From: Gammaproteobacteria bacterium
Lineage (GTDB): Bacteria > Pseudomonadota > Gammaproteobacteria > Steroidobacterales > Steroidobacteraceae
Reading direction: 5' to 3'
Assembly: GCA_028293745.1 (NCBI GenBank)
Contig: JAQGOF010000155.1
Location: 1 to 64,000, forward strand
DNA: 64,000 nt
Position numbers and translations under genes: made by a program
Shown: piece after piece, positions 26,251-35,569 of the stretch
How positions within the stretch are numbered: position 1 is the first letter of the stretch
Layout: each line of letters begins with the position of its first letter
The notes under the pieces: model-generated
Seen by the model: only the letters and a program-made list of their open reading frames with translations
What the model was told of the DNA's origin: nothing
The model's database searches: none

Positions 26251-27660
26251 GTGGGTGCACCGCGCGCCAGTCCAGCTAACATCCCCTCGGTCGACCGTTT
26301 ACTCAACAGTGCGGCGCTCGAATCCCTGCTCGCCCGTTATGGGCGTACCCGGGTCGTAACCGACCTGCGTGCCTGCCTCGACTCTCTGCGCCAGGCCGCC
26401 CTGGCGGGCACACTCGATGCTGTTTCCCTGTCCGATGAGGCAATCGGGTCGCATCTGCGGGCGAAGCTCGAGGCCGGTACGGCCCCGGCCCTGCGTGCGG
26501 TCTTCAATCTGACTGGAACGGTTTTACACACGAACCTGGGTCGCGCCGTGCTGCCCGAAGAAGCGGTCAGCGCAGTGCTGCAGTCCATGCGAGCACCGGT
26601 GAACCTCGAATACGACCTTGCGACCGGGCGGCGGGGCGAGCGCGATACTCTCGTCGAGAAGTTACTTTGTGAGCTGACGGGTGCCGAGGCCGCCACAGTC
26701 GTGAACAACAACGCCGCGGCGGTGTTGTTGATGCTCAGTGCCGTGGCTTCACGGCGCGATGTGATCGTGTCGCGTGGCGAGTTGATCGAGATCGGCGGCT
26801 CGTTCCGGATTCCGGATATCATGCGGCAGGCAGGCACGAAGCTCGTCGAAGTTGGCACAACCAACCGCACTCACCTGTCTGACTATGCGGCTGCCATCGG
26901 ACCGCGGACCGGGTTGCTCATGAAGGTGCATACCAGCAACTACGCTGTATCCGGGTTCACCCACAGTGTTTCGGTGTCCGAGCTTGCCGAGCTGGGACGC
27001 GCTCGGTCCGTGCCGGTTGCGGCTGACCTCGGAAGCGGGTCGCTGGTTGATATGACGCGCTGGAATCTTCCGAAGGAGCCGACAGTGCAGGAGACTGTGA
27101 CCCAGGGCGCCGACCTCGTCTCGTTCAGCGGGGACAAGCTTCTGGGCGGCCCCCAGGCGGGTCTCCTTGTGGGCCGCGCCGAGCTGATCGCGAAGATTCG
27201 CAAGCACCCTCTCAAGAGGGCACTCCGGGTGGGGAAACTGACGCTTGCCGCGCTTGAACCCGTGCTAGCGCTTTACCGTCATCCGGAGTCTCTTCCCGAG
27301 CGTTTGACTACGCTGAATCTGCTGACTCGGCCTTCTTCCGAAATTCAGGCGCAAGCAGTGCGACTGAGGCCGGTAGTGCAAGCGGCCATCGGACATGCGT
27401 ACGCGGTCACGGACGCACCGGTGGTGAGTCAGATTGGCAGCGGTGCGCTACCTATTGACACGTTACCTAGCCATGGCTTGGCCATACGAGTGATCAAGGG
27501 TAAACGGGGCAGCCTGGATCGGCTGGAGGGCTTGCTGCGGGGTTTGCCTCGGCCTGTGATTGGGCGCGTGAGCGATAAGACGTTGTGGCTGGACATGCGT
27601 TGTCTGAGTTCGGCGGACGAGGCTGCGTTTGTCGATCAGTGGGGTAAGCTTGCATCATGA
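26251..27660 (+). CDS. selA: L-seryl-tRNA(Sec) selenium transferase
   Basis: 469 residues starting at a GTG immediately after the fdhE stop. It is a PLP enzyme that converts seryl-tRNA(Sec) to selenocysteyl-tRNA(Sec). The PLP lysine lies in FSGDKLLGGPQAG, at residue 296, essentially the E. coli position. The N-terminal domain (NIPSVDRLLN) and the LHTNLGRAVLP segment are typical. It overlaps selB by an ATGA. Confidence 0.96.
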   Translation: MGAPRASPANIPSVDRLLNSAALESLLARYGRTRVVTDLRACLDSLRQAALAGTLDAVSLSDEAIGSHLRAKLEAGTAPALRAVFNLTGTVLHTNLGRAVLPEEAVSAVLQSMRAPVNLEYDLATGRRGERDTLVEKLLCELTGAEAATVVNNNAAAVLLMLSAVASRRDVIVSRGELIEIGGSFRIPDIMRQAGTKLVEVGTTNRTHLSDYAAAIGPRTGLLMKVHTSNYAVSGFTHSVSVSELAELGRARSVPVAADLGSGSLVDMTRWNLPKEPTVQETVTQGADLVSFSGDKLLGGPQAGLLVGRAELIAKIRKHPLKRALRVGKLTLAALEPVLALYRHPESLPERLTTLNLLTRPSSEIQAQAVRLRPVVQAAIGHAYAVTDAPVVSQIGSGALPIDTLPSHGLAIRVIKGKRGSLDRLEGLLRGLPRPVIGRVSDKTLWLDMRCLSSADEAAFVDQWGKLAS

Positions 27661-29618
27661 TCGTCGGCACTGCCGGCCACATCGATCACGGGAAGACCAC
27701 GCTCGTGCGCGCACTCACGGGCGTCGATACTGATCGGCTGAAGGAAGAGAAAGCGCGCGGCATTTCTATCGAGCTCGGATTCGCCTATACGCCATTGCGC
27801 AACGGCGATGTCCTTGGCTTTGTCGACGTGCCGGGTCACGAGCGACTGGTGCATACCATGGCCGCTGGCGCCTGCGGCATTGATTTTGCGTTGCTCGTAA
27901 TCGCTGCGGATGACGGCGTCATGCCGCAGACGCGCGAGCATGTCGCCATCCTTCAGTTGTTTGGGGTTACGCGAGGTGCGGTTGCTCTCACCAAGATCGA
28001 CCGCGTGGACGTAGCGCGAGCGTTAGCCGTCGAGGCTGAGGTTGAGGCGCTTCTTGCGGGGACGGCGCTCCGGGGTTCGCCGGTGTTTCGGGTCAACGCT
28101 ACTGTGCCTGGGGGTGTTGGGGCGCGGGTGTTGAAGGAGTATTTGGAGGGGGTTGCGGAGTGGTTTGGGCACGGGGCCGGGGTTGGCGCCGCCGGCGCGC
28201 ATGCGGGTGTTGCCATCCCCGGCACGGTCCCCCGTGACGCCCGACTCTTTCGGCTCGCTGTAGATCGCGTATTCACCCTCCCAGGGCACGGGACAGTAGT
28301 TGCCGGCACTGTGTTCTCCGGGAGCGTTCGCACCGGCGACACCGTCGCGGTCTTTCCATCAAACACACCTGTCCGTGTGCGCAGCATCCATTCGCAAAAT
28401 CGCCCTGCCGACGTCGGCCGTTCAGGTGAACGTTGCGCCTTGAACATCTCTGGCGTCGAGAAGAGCGCCCTGAAGCGAGGTGACTGGCTTGCTGATGCAC
28501 GCGCACTCGCGCCCACCACACGCATCGATGTGCGCTTCGAGCTGATCGCAGACACGCACAAAGCATTCAAGGCGTGGGCACCGGTTCACTTCCACCACGG
28601 CGCAGCGCACCTAACTGCACACGTGGTCCCGCTTGAGGGCTCCACGATCACACCGGGCTCGCCGTGCCTCGCGCAGATCGTATTCGAAACGCCGATCTGC
28701 GCGATCCCTGGCGATCGATTCATCGTTCGCGATGCGCAAGCAATCCACACGCTTGGCGGCGGAGTCGTTCTCGACCCGTTTGCACCATCGCGCAAGCGCC
28801 GATCGCCGGAGCGAATGCGCTACTTGCATGCACTGGAGCGTATGATCGAGGGTGAAGGCTTGGCCCCACTCCTCGCAGAGGCATCATATGGTGTCAAACA
28901 GTCCGACCTCATCCGTCTCACCGGACAGTCACCCGAGCGAATGGCTTTGCCAGATGGCGTTACCACGGTTGATGGCGCGCGCGAGCGGTACGTTCTGCTC
29001 TCGTCTTCCTGGCGCGGGCTTCGGGAGCAAGCGATACACGCGTTGCGCAAATTTCACGTCGAATCGCCCGACGAGCCTGGACCAGACGTTGGACGTCTCC
29101 GTCGAATTGCATTACCCCAGCTTGCGGATGATCTCTGGCGTGCCCTCATCGCGGAACTTGCTTCTGAGCGCACAATCCTCCGGAGCGGCCCGTGGCTGTA
29201 CTTCCCCGGGCACGCGGTAACCCTATCGGAGCGGGAAAAAACGTTGGCAAGGAAGCTTCAGCCTCTCATTGCTGCTGGACGCTTCAACCCGCCGTGGGTC
29301 CGTGATCTCGCAAGCGCGCTCCACGAGCCCGAGGACAGCGTGCGCCACGTGCTACGCAAACAAGTCACGCAGGGGATCGTGTATCAGGTGGTGCACGACC
29401 TCTTCTACGATGGCCAGTGCATTGACGAACTGGCGACTGTCGCTGCCACACTCGCGCGGGAGCACGGTACGGTTGAGGCAGCGCAGTATCGCGACGCCGT
29501 TGGCCTCGGTCGCAAGCGTGCAATCCAAATCCTCGAATTTTTCGACCGTGTCGGACATACGCGCCGCATGCGGGACTCGCGCGTTTTGCGCGCGGATAGC
29601 GGGTGGCGGGGCGCTTAG
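27657..29618 (+). CDS. selB: Selenocysteine-specific elongation factor SelB
   Basis: 653 residues (E. coli 614). GTPase motifs are [26 protein letters not shown] and TKID. The C-terminal half contains the winged-helix repeats that bind the SECIS hairpin. It delivers Sec-tRNA to the UGA codon of fdoG. The DNA around 28085-28200, encoding [17 protein letters not shown]..., is unusually G-rich with a Gly/Ala/Val-rich product, and may be a lineage-specific insertion in the GTPase domain. The stop is 51 bases before the selenocysteine tRNA. Confidence 0.95.
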   Translation: MIVGTAGHIDHGKTTLVRALTGVDTDRLKEEKARGISIELGFAYTPLRNGDVLGFVDVPGHERLVHTMAAGACGIDFALLVIAADDGVMPQTREHVAILQLFGVTRGAVALTKIDRVDVARALAVEAEVEALLAGTALRGSPVFRVNATVPGGVGARVLKEYLEGVAEWFGHGAGVGAAGAHAGVAIPGTVPRDARLFRLAVDRVFTLPGHGTVVAGTVFSGSVRTGDTVAVFPSNTPVRVRSIHSQNRPADVGRSGERCALNISGVEKSALKRGDWLADARALAPTTRIDVRFELIADTHKAFKAWAPVHFHHGAAHLTAHVVPLEGSTITPGSPCLAQIVFETPICAIPGDRFIVRDAQAIHTLGGGVVLDPFAPSRKRRSPERMRYLHALERMIEGEGLAPLLAEASYGVKQSDLIRLTGQSPERMALPDGVTTVDGARERYVLLSSSWRGLREQAIHALRKFHVESPDEPGPDVGRLRRIALPQLADDLWRALIAELASERTILRSGPWLYFPGHAVTLSEREKTLARKLQPLIAAGRFNPPWVRDLASALHEPEDSVRHVLRKQVTQGIVYQVVHDLFYDGQCIDELATVAATLAREHGTVEAAQYRDAVGLGRKRAIQILEFFDRVGHTRRMRDSRVLRADSGWRGA

Positions 29619-29669
29619 CTCAGCGGGGCCGCGTGACTCAGCGAGGCCGCTGGCTTACCCTGTGCTTGT

Positions 29670-29766
29670 GGAAGGTACGCGTACCCGGTGGTGCGGCTGG
29701 GCTTCAAACCCGGTATGGGGGCGTCAGCCGCTTCCTGGTAGGTTCGACTCCTGCTGCCTTCCGCCA
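29670..29766 (+). tRNA. selC: tRNA-Sec (UCA anticodon)
   Basis: 97 bases including the encoded CCA. The anticodon TCA at 29704-29706 reads UGA. The 8-bp acceptor stem (GGAAGGTA with TGCCTTCC), discriminator G, long variable arm and TTCGACTCC T-arm match E. coli selC closely. It lies between selB and selD, so the carrier tRNA sits in the operon of its own enzymes. Confidence 0.97.
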
Positions 29767-29786
29767 GGATTCTCGAGGAACATCCC

Positions 29787-30845
29787 ATGACTCCCTTCCC
29801 CACCCCCACTCCTCGGCTGACCTCTCTCTCCCACGGTGGTGGTTGCGGCTGCAAGATTGCCCCTGGCGTGCTCGCCGATCTTCTTGCCCGCTCACCGTCA
29901 GCTGGCGCGTTCAGTCAATTGCTTGTCGGAACTGAGACCTCCGACGATGCCGCGGTCTATTGCCTGAACGATGAGCAGGCGGTGATTGCCACTACGGACT
30001 TCTTCATGCCCATCGTTGACGACCCGTTCGACTTCGGACGGATTGCAGCGACGAACGCTCTGTCTGACGTGTACGCCATGGGGGGAACACCGATTATGGC
30101 GCTGGCCATTCTCGCCATGCCCATCAAAGTGCTGCCGCCGGATGTCATCGGCGAAATCCTCCGCGGGGGCGAGAGCGTCTGCGCGCAAGCCAACATACCA
30201 ATAGCGGGTGGCCATAGCATCGACTCCGTCGAACCCATCTACGGTCTCGCCGCTATCGGCGTCGTCCACCCGCGCAATGTGAAGCGCAATTCCACTGCGA
30301 TCGCCGGCGACGTCCTGCTGCTCGGCAAACCCTTGGGCGTAGGTATTCTCTCAGCTGCTTTGAAGAAGGGTCAGCTGACCGATACGGACTATCGAGCCAT
30401 GATCGCCACGACCACGCTGCTCAATCGCGCGGGCGCAGACCTTGCCCAGGTGCCCGGGGTACACGCGATGACCGACGTGACCGGGTTTGGCCTGCTGGGC
30501 CACCTGCTCGAGATGTGCCGCGGCTCAAAACTAGCCGCACACGTATCGGCGGCCAAAGTCCCGTTGTTGGAGAATGTGCTTGCGCTGGCCGATGCCGGCG
30601 TCGTCACAGGTGCCTCCGACCGCAACCGGGCGTCGTACGGGGATCACGTACGCTTTGCTGAAGACCCGGGTAAGGCGATGAAATCGTTGCTGTGCGATCC
30701 GCAGACGTCCGGTGGACTCCTGGTGTCGTGCACACCTGAAGCCGTATCTGCGGCGCTGGACGTATTCAAGCGCCATGGCTGTGAACGCGCCACGAAGATC
30801 GGGGCAATGGTCGAGGGAGCACCCATTGTGGAGATTGGTGCCTGA
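29787..30845 (+). CDS. selD: Selenide, water dikinase (selenophosphate synthase)
   Basis: 352 residues. It makes the selenium donor monoselenophosphate from selenide and ATP. The catalytic pair is Cys20 and Lys23 in HGGGCGCKIAP; the active-site residue is Cys, so SelD itself is not a selenoprotein here. Glycine-rich ATP-binding segments (TDFFMPIVDDPFDFGRIAATNALSDVYAMGG) follow. It begins 20 bases after the tRNA and closes the selenocysteine module. Confidence 0.96.
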   Translation: MTPFPTPTPRLTSLSHGGGCGCKIAPGVLADLLARSPSAGAFSQLLVGTETSDDAAVYCLNDEQAVIATTDFFMPIVDDPFDFGRIAATNALSDVYAMGGTPIMALAILAMPIKVLPPDVIGEILRGGESVCAQANIPIAGGHSIDSVEPIYGLAAIGVVHPRNVKRNSTAIAGDVLLLGKPLGVGILSAALKKGQLTDTDYRAMIATTTLLNRAGADLAQVPGVHAMTDVTGFGLLGHLLEMCRGSKLAAHVSAAKVPLLENVLALADAGVVTGASDRNRASYGDHVRFAEDPGKAMKSLLCDPQTSGGLLVSCTPEAVSAALDVFKRHGCERATKIGAMVEGAPIVEIGA

Positions 30846-30868
30846 CCCGCGTTGAGCGGCCTCTATCC

Positions 30869-32371
30869 CTACGGCGGCGGGCCCTCGCGATTCCACCAAC
30901 CGCCCCCCAATGCCTGAAACAAGGCAGCTGTGTCGGTGTATCGATTGGCTTCGGCCTGGGCGAGATTCAATACGGCTTGCTGATATGTTTGCTGCGCATT
31001 CAGCAATGCCAGGTACCCCACGGACCCGAGTTCGACGTTGCGGCGGACCACCAACAGACTCTCCTTCGCGGCGTGTTCAGCACGTACGCTAGCGCTCAGC
31101 GTCTGTGCGTCGAGCTGCAGAGCGGTCAATGTATCCGCGACGTTTTGGAAAGCGGTCAGCACTGCGCTTCGATACTGCGCTCCTGCCTGGTCAAGCCCTG
31201 CCCGTGCGGCCCGCTCTTTGTGTAGCAACGCTCCGCCGGAGAACAACGTCTGCGTAAGACTTGCCCCACCGGCCCAGAAAGTGTTTCCAGCAGCGAACAG
31301 CTGACCGAATTGCGTCGATGCGCCGCCCTCATTTCCCGTGAGGGTGATCTGCGGCAGCATGTTTGCAACGGCCACGCCAACCTGGGCGGTTGCGGAATGC
31401 AATTGTGCCTCCGCCGCCAGCACGTCCGGCCTTTGGCGAACCAACTGAGCAGGGACCGTCACCGGAAGATCTTCCGGCAGGTGCAGGCTTTCCAAGTCGA
31501 AGTGCTCGTCCACCGGCTCACTGGGAAAGTGGCCCGTCAGCGTCGCCAGGGCGTGGCGCGACTGCTCGAGCTGCTTCTTGAGCGGCGGTACGGTCGCTTC
31601 CGCAGTTGCGAGTGCCGCTTCCTGCGCCATTACATCCGTCATGGCAATGGACCCGATCTCATTCTGCCGCCGCAGTATCTGGAGGGCTTCACGTTCGCTC
31701 TGGACAATGCCGTCGGTCGCTGCTAACTGGGCGCGTGCGGCAGCCTCTTCGATAGCGGTGGTGACCACGTTGGAGGCCAGTGTGAGATAGGTAGCCTCCA
31801 ACTGATACTGCTGTGACTCTGCCAGGGAGTGGAGCGACTCGACCTCGCGGCGAGTGCCGCCGAAGACATCGAGCACATAGGAGACGCTGACCTGTGCCGT
31901 GTGCAGGTTGAAAATCGATTCGCCCGAGTTCAACGTGGGCGCGAGCGTCCCAGTCGCATTACGGTTCCGCGAAAAGGAATAGTCGGCCTGGACACTCGGC
32001 AACAACGCGCCGCGTTGGGCGTAATAGTTCTCGTTGGCTTGACGGAGTGCAGCTTGAGCGCTCTGCACCGAGGGGTTGTTTTTGAACGCCTGTTGGATCA
32101 GGGCGTCCAGCGCAGGCGACTGAAACAATGTCCACCACTGCGCGGGGAGTTTCATCCCAGCGACGAAACGCTGCGCGTCTCCTCCCGTCACCGAGGCGGA
32201 CTCGGTATGCGCCGGCAACGGATCGGGCAGATAGGCCTGCACTGCAGGGGGTGCGGGCTGCTTGAAATTGGGCCCTACCGCGCAGCCGGAAGTGATCAGG
32301 ACAGTGCAGATCGACGAGGCTATGGTCGCACGGGTCCCCGCGATACCCGCCGCGCGCCAGCGTGCAGTCAT
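30869..32371 (-). CDS. RND efflux outer-membrane lipoprotein (NodT/CzcC family)
   Basis: 500 residues from the ATG at 32371, in an ATGA overlap with the RND pump gene. A lipoprotein signal (ICTVLITSGC) is followed by AVGPNFKQPAPP, the usual start of NodT/OprM-type factors. Two outer-membrane-efflux repeats follow, with PSVQADYSFSRN and LPQITLTGNEGG. It forms the TolC-like duct of the tripartite pump. Confidence 0.92.
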   Translation of the reverse strand: MTARWRAAGIAGTRATIASSICTVLITSGCAVGPNFKQPAPPAVQAYLPDPLPAHTESASVTGGDAQRFVAGMKLPAQWWTLFQSPALDALIQQAFKNNPSVQSAQAALRQANENYYAQRGALLPSVQADYSFSRNRNATGTLAPTLNSGESIFNLHTAQVSVSYVLDVFGGTRREVESLHSLAESQQYQLEATYLTLASNVVTTAIEEAAARAQLAATDGIVQSEREALQILRRQNEIGSIAMTDVMAQEAALATAEATVPPLKKQLEQSRHALATLTGHFPSEPVDEHFDLESLHLPEDLPVTVPAQLVRQRPDVLAAEAQLHSATAQVGVAVANMLPQITLTGNEGGASTQFGQLFAAGNTFWAGGASLTQTLFSGGALLHKERAARAGLDQAGAQYRSAVLTAFQNVADTLTALQLDAQTLSASVRAEHAAKESLLVVRRNVELGSVGYLALLNAQQTYQQAVLNLAQAEANRYTDTAALFQALGGGWWNREGPPP

Positions 32372-35300
32372 GTCGCCGCCTGCGCCGGCACGACACCCTC
32401 TGGCCCTGGCATACGCCGGGAGAAGAGAAGGATCAGTACAGGCAGCACCAGCAACACGAGTATCGGTGTGAGCAGCATGCCACCTACCACAACCAAGGCC
32501 AGTGGCCGCTGTACCTGCGACCCTATACCTGTGGACAGAGCGGCAGGCACAAGTCCCACGCACGCAACTACGCACGTCATCATCACAGGCCGCATCTGAA
32601 CCCTGCAGGTGTGCAGGATTGCGCTCACCCGGTCCATACCCTCTTCGATGTGCAGGTTGTAATAGGAAAGCACGATGATTCCATCCATCGTCGCAATCCC
32701 GAACAAAGCAACAAAGCCGATGGCGGCCGACACGCTGAACGGCGTGCCCGTGACGGCCAGCGCGAAGATACCGCCGACGAGCGCCATGGGAATCACGCTC
32801 GCAGCCAACAGCACATCGGTCAACGAACCGAAATTGACAAACAACAGTATGCAGATCAGCGCGATGCTGATGGGTACCGCCACTGCCAGCCTGTGCAGGG
32901 CGTCCTGCAGGTTGCCGAACTCGCCCACCCATTCGAGGCTGTAGCCGCCGGGAATCTGCACCTCGCGAGCCACCTTGCTCTGCGCTTCCAGCACTGCGCT
33001 CCCCAGGTCGCGGCCGCGCACGCTGAACTTGATCGGTACGTAACGCTCCTGGTGTTCCCGATAGATGAACGAGGGCCCCGAGATCAATTTAACGTCTGCG
33101 ACATCGCCCAGCGGAATCTGAACGGTTGCACCGCTGCCCGAGGGGTCCAGGACGCCTATGGGGATACGCCTGATGGCATCGGGATCGCCGCGATACTCGT
33201 GGGCAAGCCGAACGATCATGGGGAAGTGCCGATCGCTGCCGCTTTCGTAGAGGTCGCCCGCCGCCTGGCCGCCGATGGCAGCCTGCACAGTTGCGTTGAT
33301 GTCTCCGGGGAACAGCCCCAGTCGTGCCGCCCTCGTGCGGTCGATATCGATCCGGATCGTCGGCTGGCCCAAGGGCTTCAGAACGGCCAGATCCGTTATC
33401 CCCGCCACAGTCTGCAGCACACCGTGAATCTTCTGTGCAGTGCTCTCCAGAGTACCGAGGTCGTTACCGAACAGCTTTACCGAGTTCTCGCCCTTGACGC
33501 CCGACGCGGCCTCCTCGACGTTGTCCTGGATGTACTGCGAGAAGTTGAATTCAACTCCGGGGAATTGTGATTCCAGCGCCTGGGTGAGCTGCGCCGTCAA
33601 CTTCTCCTTGTCCATCCCCGCCGGCCAGGCATCGGCAGGCTTCAGCGGTACGAAGAATTCCGCATTGAAGAAGCCGGTGGCATCGGTACCGTCATCGGGC
33701 CGGCCCTGCTGGGAGATGGCCGTCTCGACTTCCGGAAAGCTGCGGATGGTGCGCCGCATCCGATTCACATAGGTGTTGCCCTCCTCCAGGGAGATCGACA
33801 GCGGCAACGTGGCGCGAATCCAGAAATTGCCCTCCTCCAGCTTCGGCAGAAACTCCAGGCCGAGGGCCCGCGTGGCTATACCCGCCATCACGATCAACAC
33901 CCCGAGGCCGCCGAGCGTAACCAGCTTGTTGGCGAGTGCGAATTCGACCACCGGCTCGTACACCCGGCGCAGCCCGCGAACCAACAGCGTTTCCGTTTCG
34001 GCGACAGTGTCTGGCAGGAGCAGCGCGCTCAGTGCGGGCGAAATCGTGAACGTCGCAATGAGACCCCCCGCAATGGCGTACCCGTAGGTTTTGGCCATGG
34101 GCCCGAAGATGTGCCCCTCTATGCCGCTCAACGTGAACAAAGGAACGAAGCCTGCAATGATGATGGCGGCGGCAAACAGGATGGCCTGGTTGACCTCGGT
34201 CGCGGCATTGGCGATGACAGCGAACTTGCCACGAAACATGCCGCTCCCGCGTACCAGGTGCATGAGCGGGCCGCCGGTGCGGCGCGCCTCCGCACTCTCG
34301 CTGAGATGGCGGAAGATGTTCTCGACCATGATCACGGAGGCATCGACGATCAGGCCAAAGTCGATTGCGCCCACGGACAGCAGGTTCGCCGACTCTCCCC
34401 GCAGAATCATCAGCCCGATCGCGAACGCGAGCGCGAACGGAATCGTGCACGCAACGATGAGCGCGCTGCGCAGATTCCCGAGGAACGCCCATTGCAACAG
34501 GAAGATCAACAACACCCCGGCCAGCACGTTGTGCAGCACCGTGCGCGTGGTCACCCTGATGAGATCCGAGCGATCATAGATCCTTTCGATCTTCACACCC
34601 GGGGGGAGAGCTCCCGATGCATTGATCGTTTCGACCTGCGCCTTCACGCGCTCGATGGTCGGCATGCTCTGCTCACCCCGGCGCATGAGCACAATCCCTT
34701 CGACGACATCGTCGTCTGCGTCATGCCCTGCGATTCCCAATCGGGGCGCATGCTCGATGCGAATCTCGGCAACATCGCCGACCACGACCGGGATTCCGCG
34801 AGTCGAGGTAACCATGGTCCTGCGGATGTCATCGATCGAATGGATGAGTCCGACACCTCGCACGACAGCCGACTGCGGTCCGATGTTGACGGTTTGCCCG
34901 CCCACGTTGACGTTACTGCTGTTGAGAGCTTGCAACACCTGCGAGAGTGACAGGCGGTACTGCACGAGGCGGCGCTGATCAACCGTGATCTCATAGGTCT
35001 TCGTTTTGCCGCCCCAACCGGTGACGTCGATGACCCCGGGAATCCCCTTGAAGCGCCTTTGCAGTACCCAGTCCTGCAGTGTCTTCAAATCGGTAACCGA
35101 ATACCCCGCCGGCCCGGTGATTCGATAGCGGTAGATTTCACCGATGGGGCTGGTCGCAGAGATCTGGGGCAGTGCGCCGTTGGGCAGAGCGGGCAACTGC
35201 GCCAGGCGGTTGATGACCCACTGCTCTGCCTGCTCGTAAGTGAAGTCGTAGGTAAATTGCACCTTGACGTCGGACAGGCCAAACAGCGAAATCGTGCGCA

Positions 35301-35541
35301 CGGTAGTCACGTGCGGGATCCCGGCCATCTGGATCTCGATGGGAATGGTGATGTAGCGCTCCATCTCCTGCGCGGACTGTCCGGCGCTTTGCGTGACGAT
35401 GTCCACGAGCGGCGGCACGGGATCCGGATAGGCCTCGATGTTGAGTTGCCGGAATCCTGCGAAGCCCGCGAGGAGCACCAGCGGCAGCGCAATGGCGATA
35501 AAAGTGCGCTGTTTCAGCGCGAAGGCAATGATCCCGTTCAT
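32368..35541 (-). CDS. czcA: Heavy-metal efflux RND pump, CzcA/CusA family
   Basis: A 1057-residue inner-membrane pump with twelve helices and two large periplasmic loops. Helix 4 reads DFGLIVDASVIMVEN, near the DFGxxxDGAVxxVEN motif of the CzcA (Co/Zn/Cd) class but with A-S in place of G-A. The first periplasmic loop begins NIEAYPDPVPPLVDIVTQ, as in HME-RND pumps. Metal specificity is inferred from this motif. It is encoded between the adaptor and the outer-membrane lipoprotein. Confidence 0.88.
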   Translation of the reverse strand: MNGIIAFALKQRTFIAIALPLVLLAGFAGFRQLNIEAYPDPVPPLVDIVTQSAGQSAQEMERYITIPIEIQMAGIPHVTTVRTISLFGLSDVKVQFTYDFTYEQAEQWVINRLAQLPALPNGALPQISATSPIGEIYRYRITGPAGYSVTDLKTLQDWVLQRRFKGIPGVIDVTGWGGKTKTYEITVDQRRLVQYRLSLSQVLQALNSSNVNVGGQTVNIGPQSAVVRGVGLIHSIDDIRRTMVTSTRGIPVVVGDVAEIRIEHAPRLGIAGHDADDDVVEGIVLMRRGEQSMPTIERVKAQVETINASGALPPGVKIERIYDRSDLIRVTTRTVLHNVLAGVLLIFLLQWAFLGNLRSALIVACTIPFALAFAIGLMILRGESANLLSVGAIDFGLIVDASVIMVENIFRHLSESAEARRTGGPLMHLVRGSGMFRGKFAVIANAATEVNQAILFAAAIIIAGFVPLFTLSGIEGHIFGPMAKTYGYAIAGGLIATFTISPALSALLLPDTVAETETLLVRGLRRVYEPVVEFALANKLVTLGGLGVLIVMAGIATRALGLEFLPKLEEGNFWIRATLPLSISLEEGNTYVNRMRRTIRSFPEVETAISQQGRPDDGTDATGFFNAEFFVPLKPADAWPAGMDKEKLTAQLTQALESQFPGVEFNFSQYIQDNVEEAASGVKGENSVKLFGNDLGTLESTAQKIHGVLQTVAGITDLAVLKPLGQPTIRIDIDRTRAARLGLFPGDINATVQAAIGGQAAGDLYESGSDRHFPMIVRLAHEYRGDPDAIRRIPIGVLDPSGSGATVQIPLGDVADVKLISGPSFIYREHQERYVPIKFSVRGRDLGSAVLEAQSKVAREVQIPGGYSLEWVGEFGNLQDALHRLAVAVPISIALICILLFVNFGSLTDVLLAASVIPMALVGGIFALAVTGTPFSVSAAIGFVALFGIATMDGIIVLSYYNLHIEEGMDRVSAILHTCRVQMRPVMMTCVVACVGLVPAALSTGIGSQVQRPLALVVVGGMLLTPILVLLVLPVLILLFSRRMPGPEGVVPAQAAT

Positions 35542-35569
35542 GAGAATGCGCGCCGGCGCGTGGCCGTGA

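Noticed and set aside
32372-32932. N-terminal extension of the NodT-type lipoprotein
   Set aside because: It is a shadow of the RND pump gene; the lipoprotein signal starts at the ATG at 32371.
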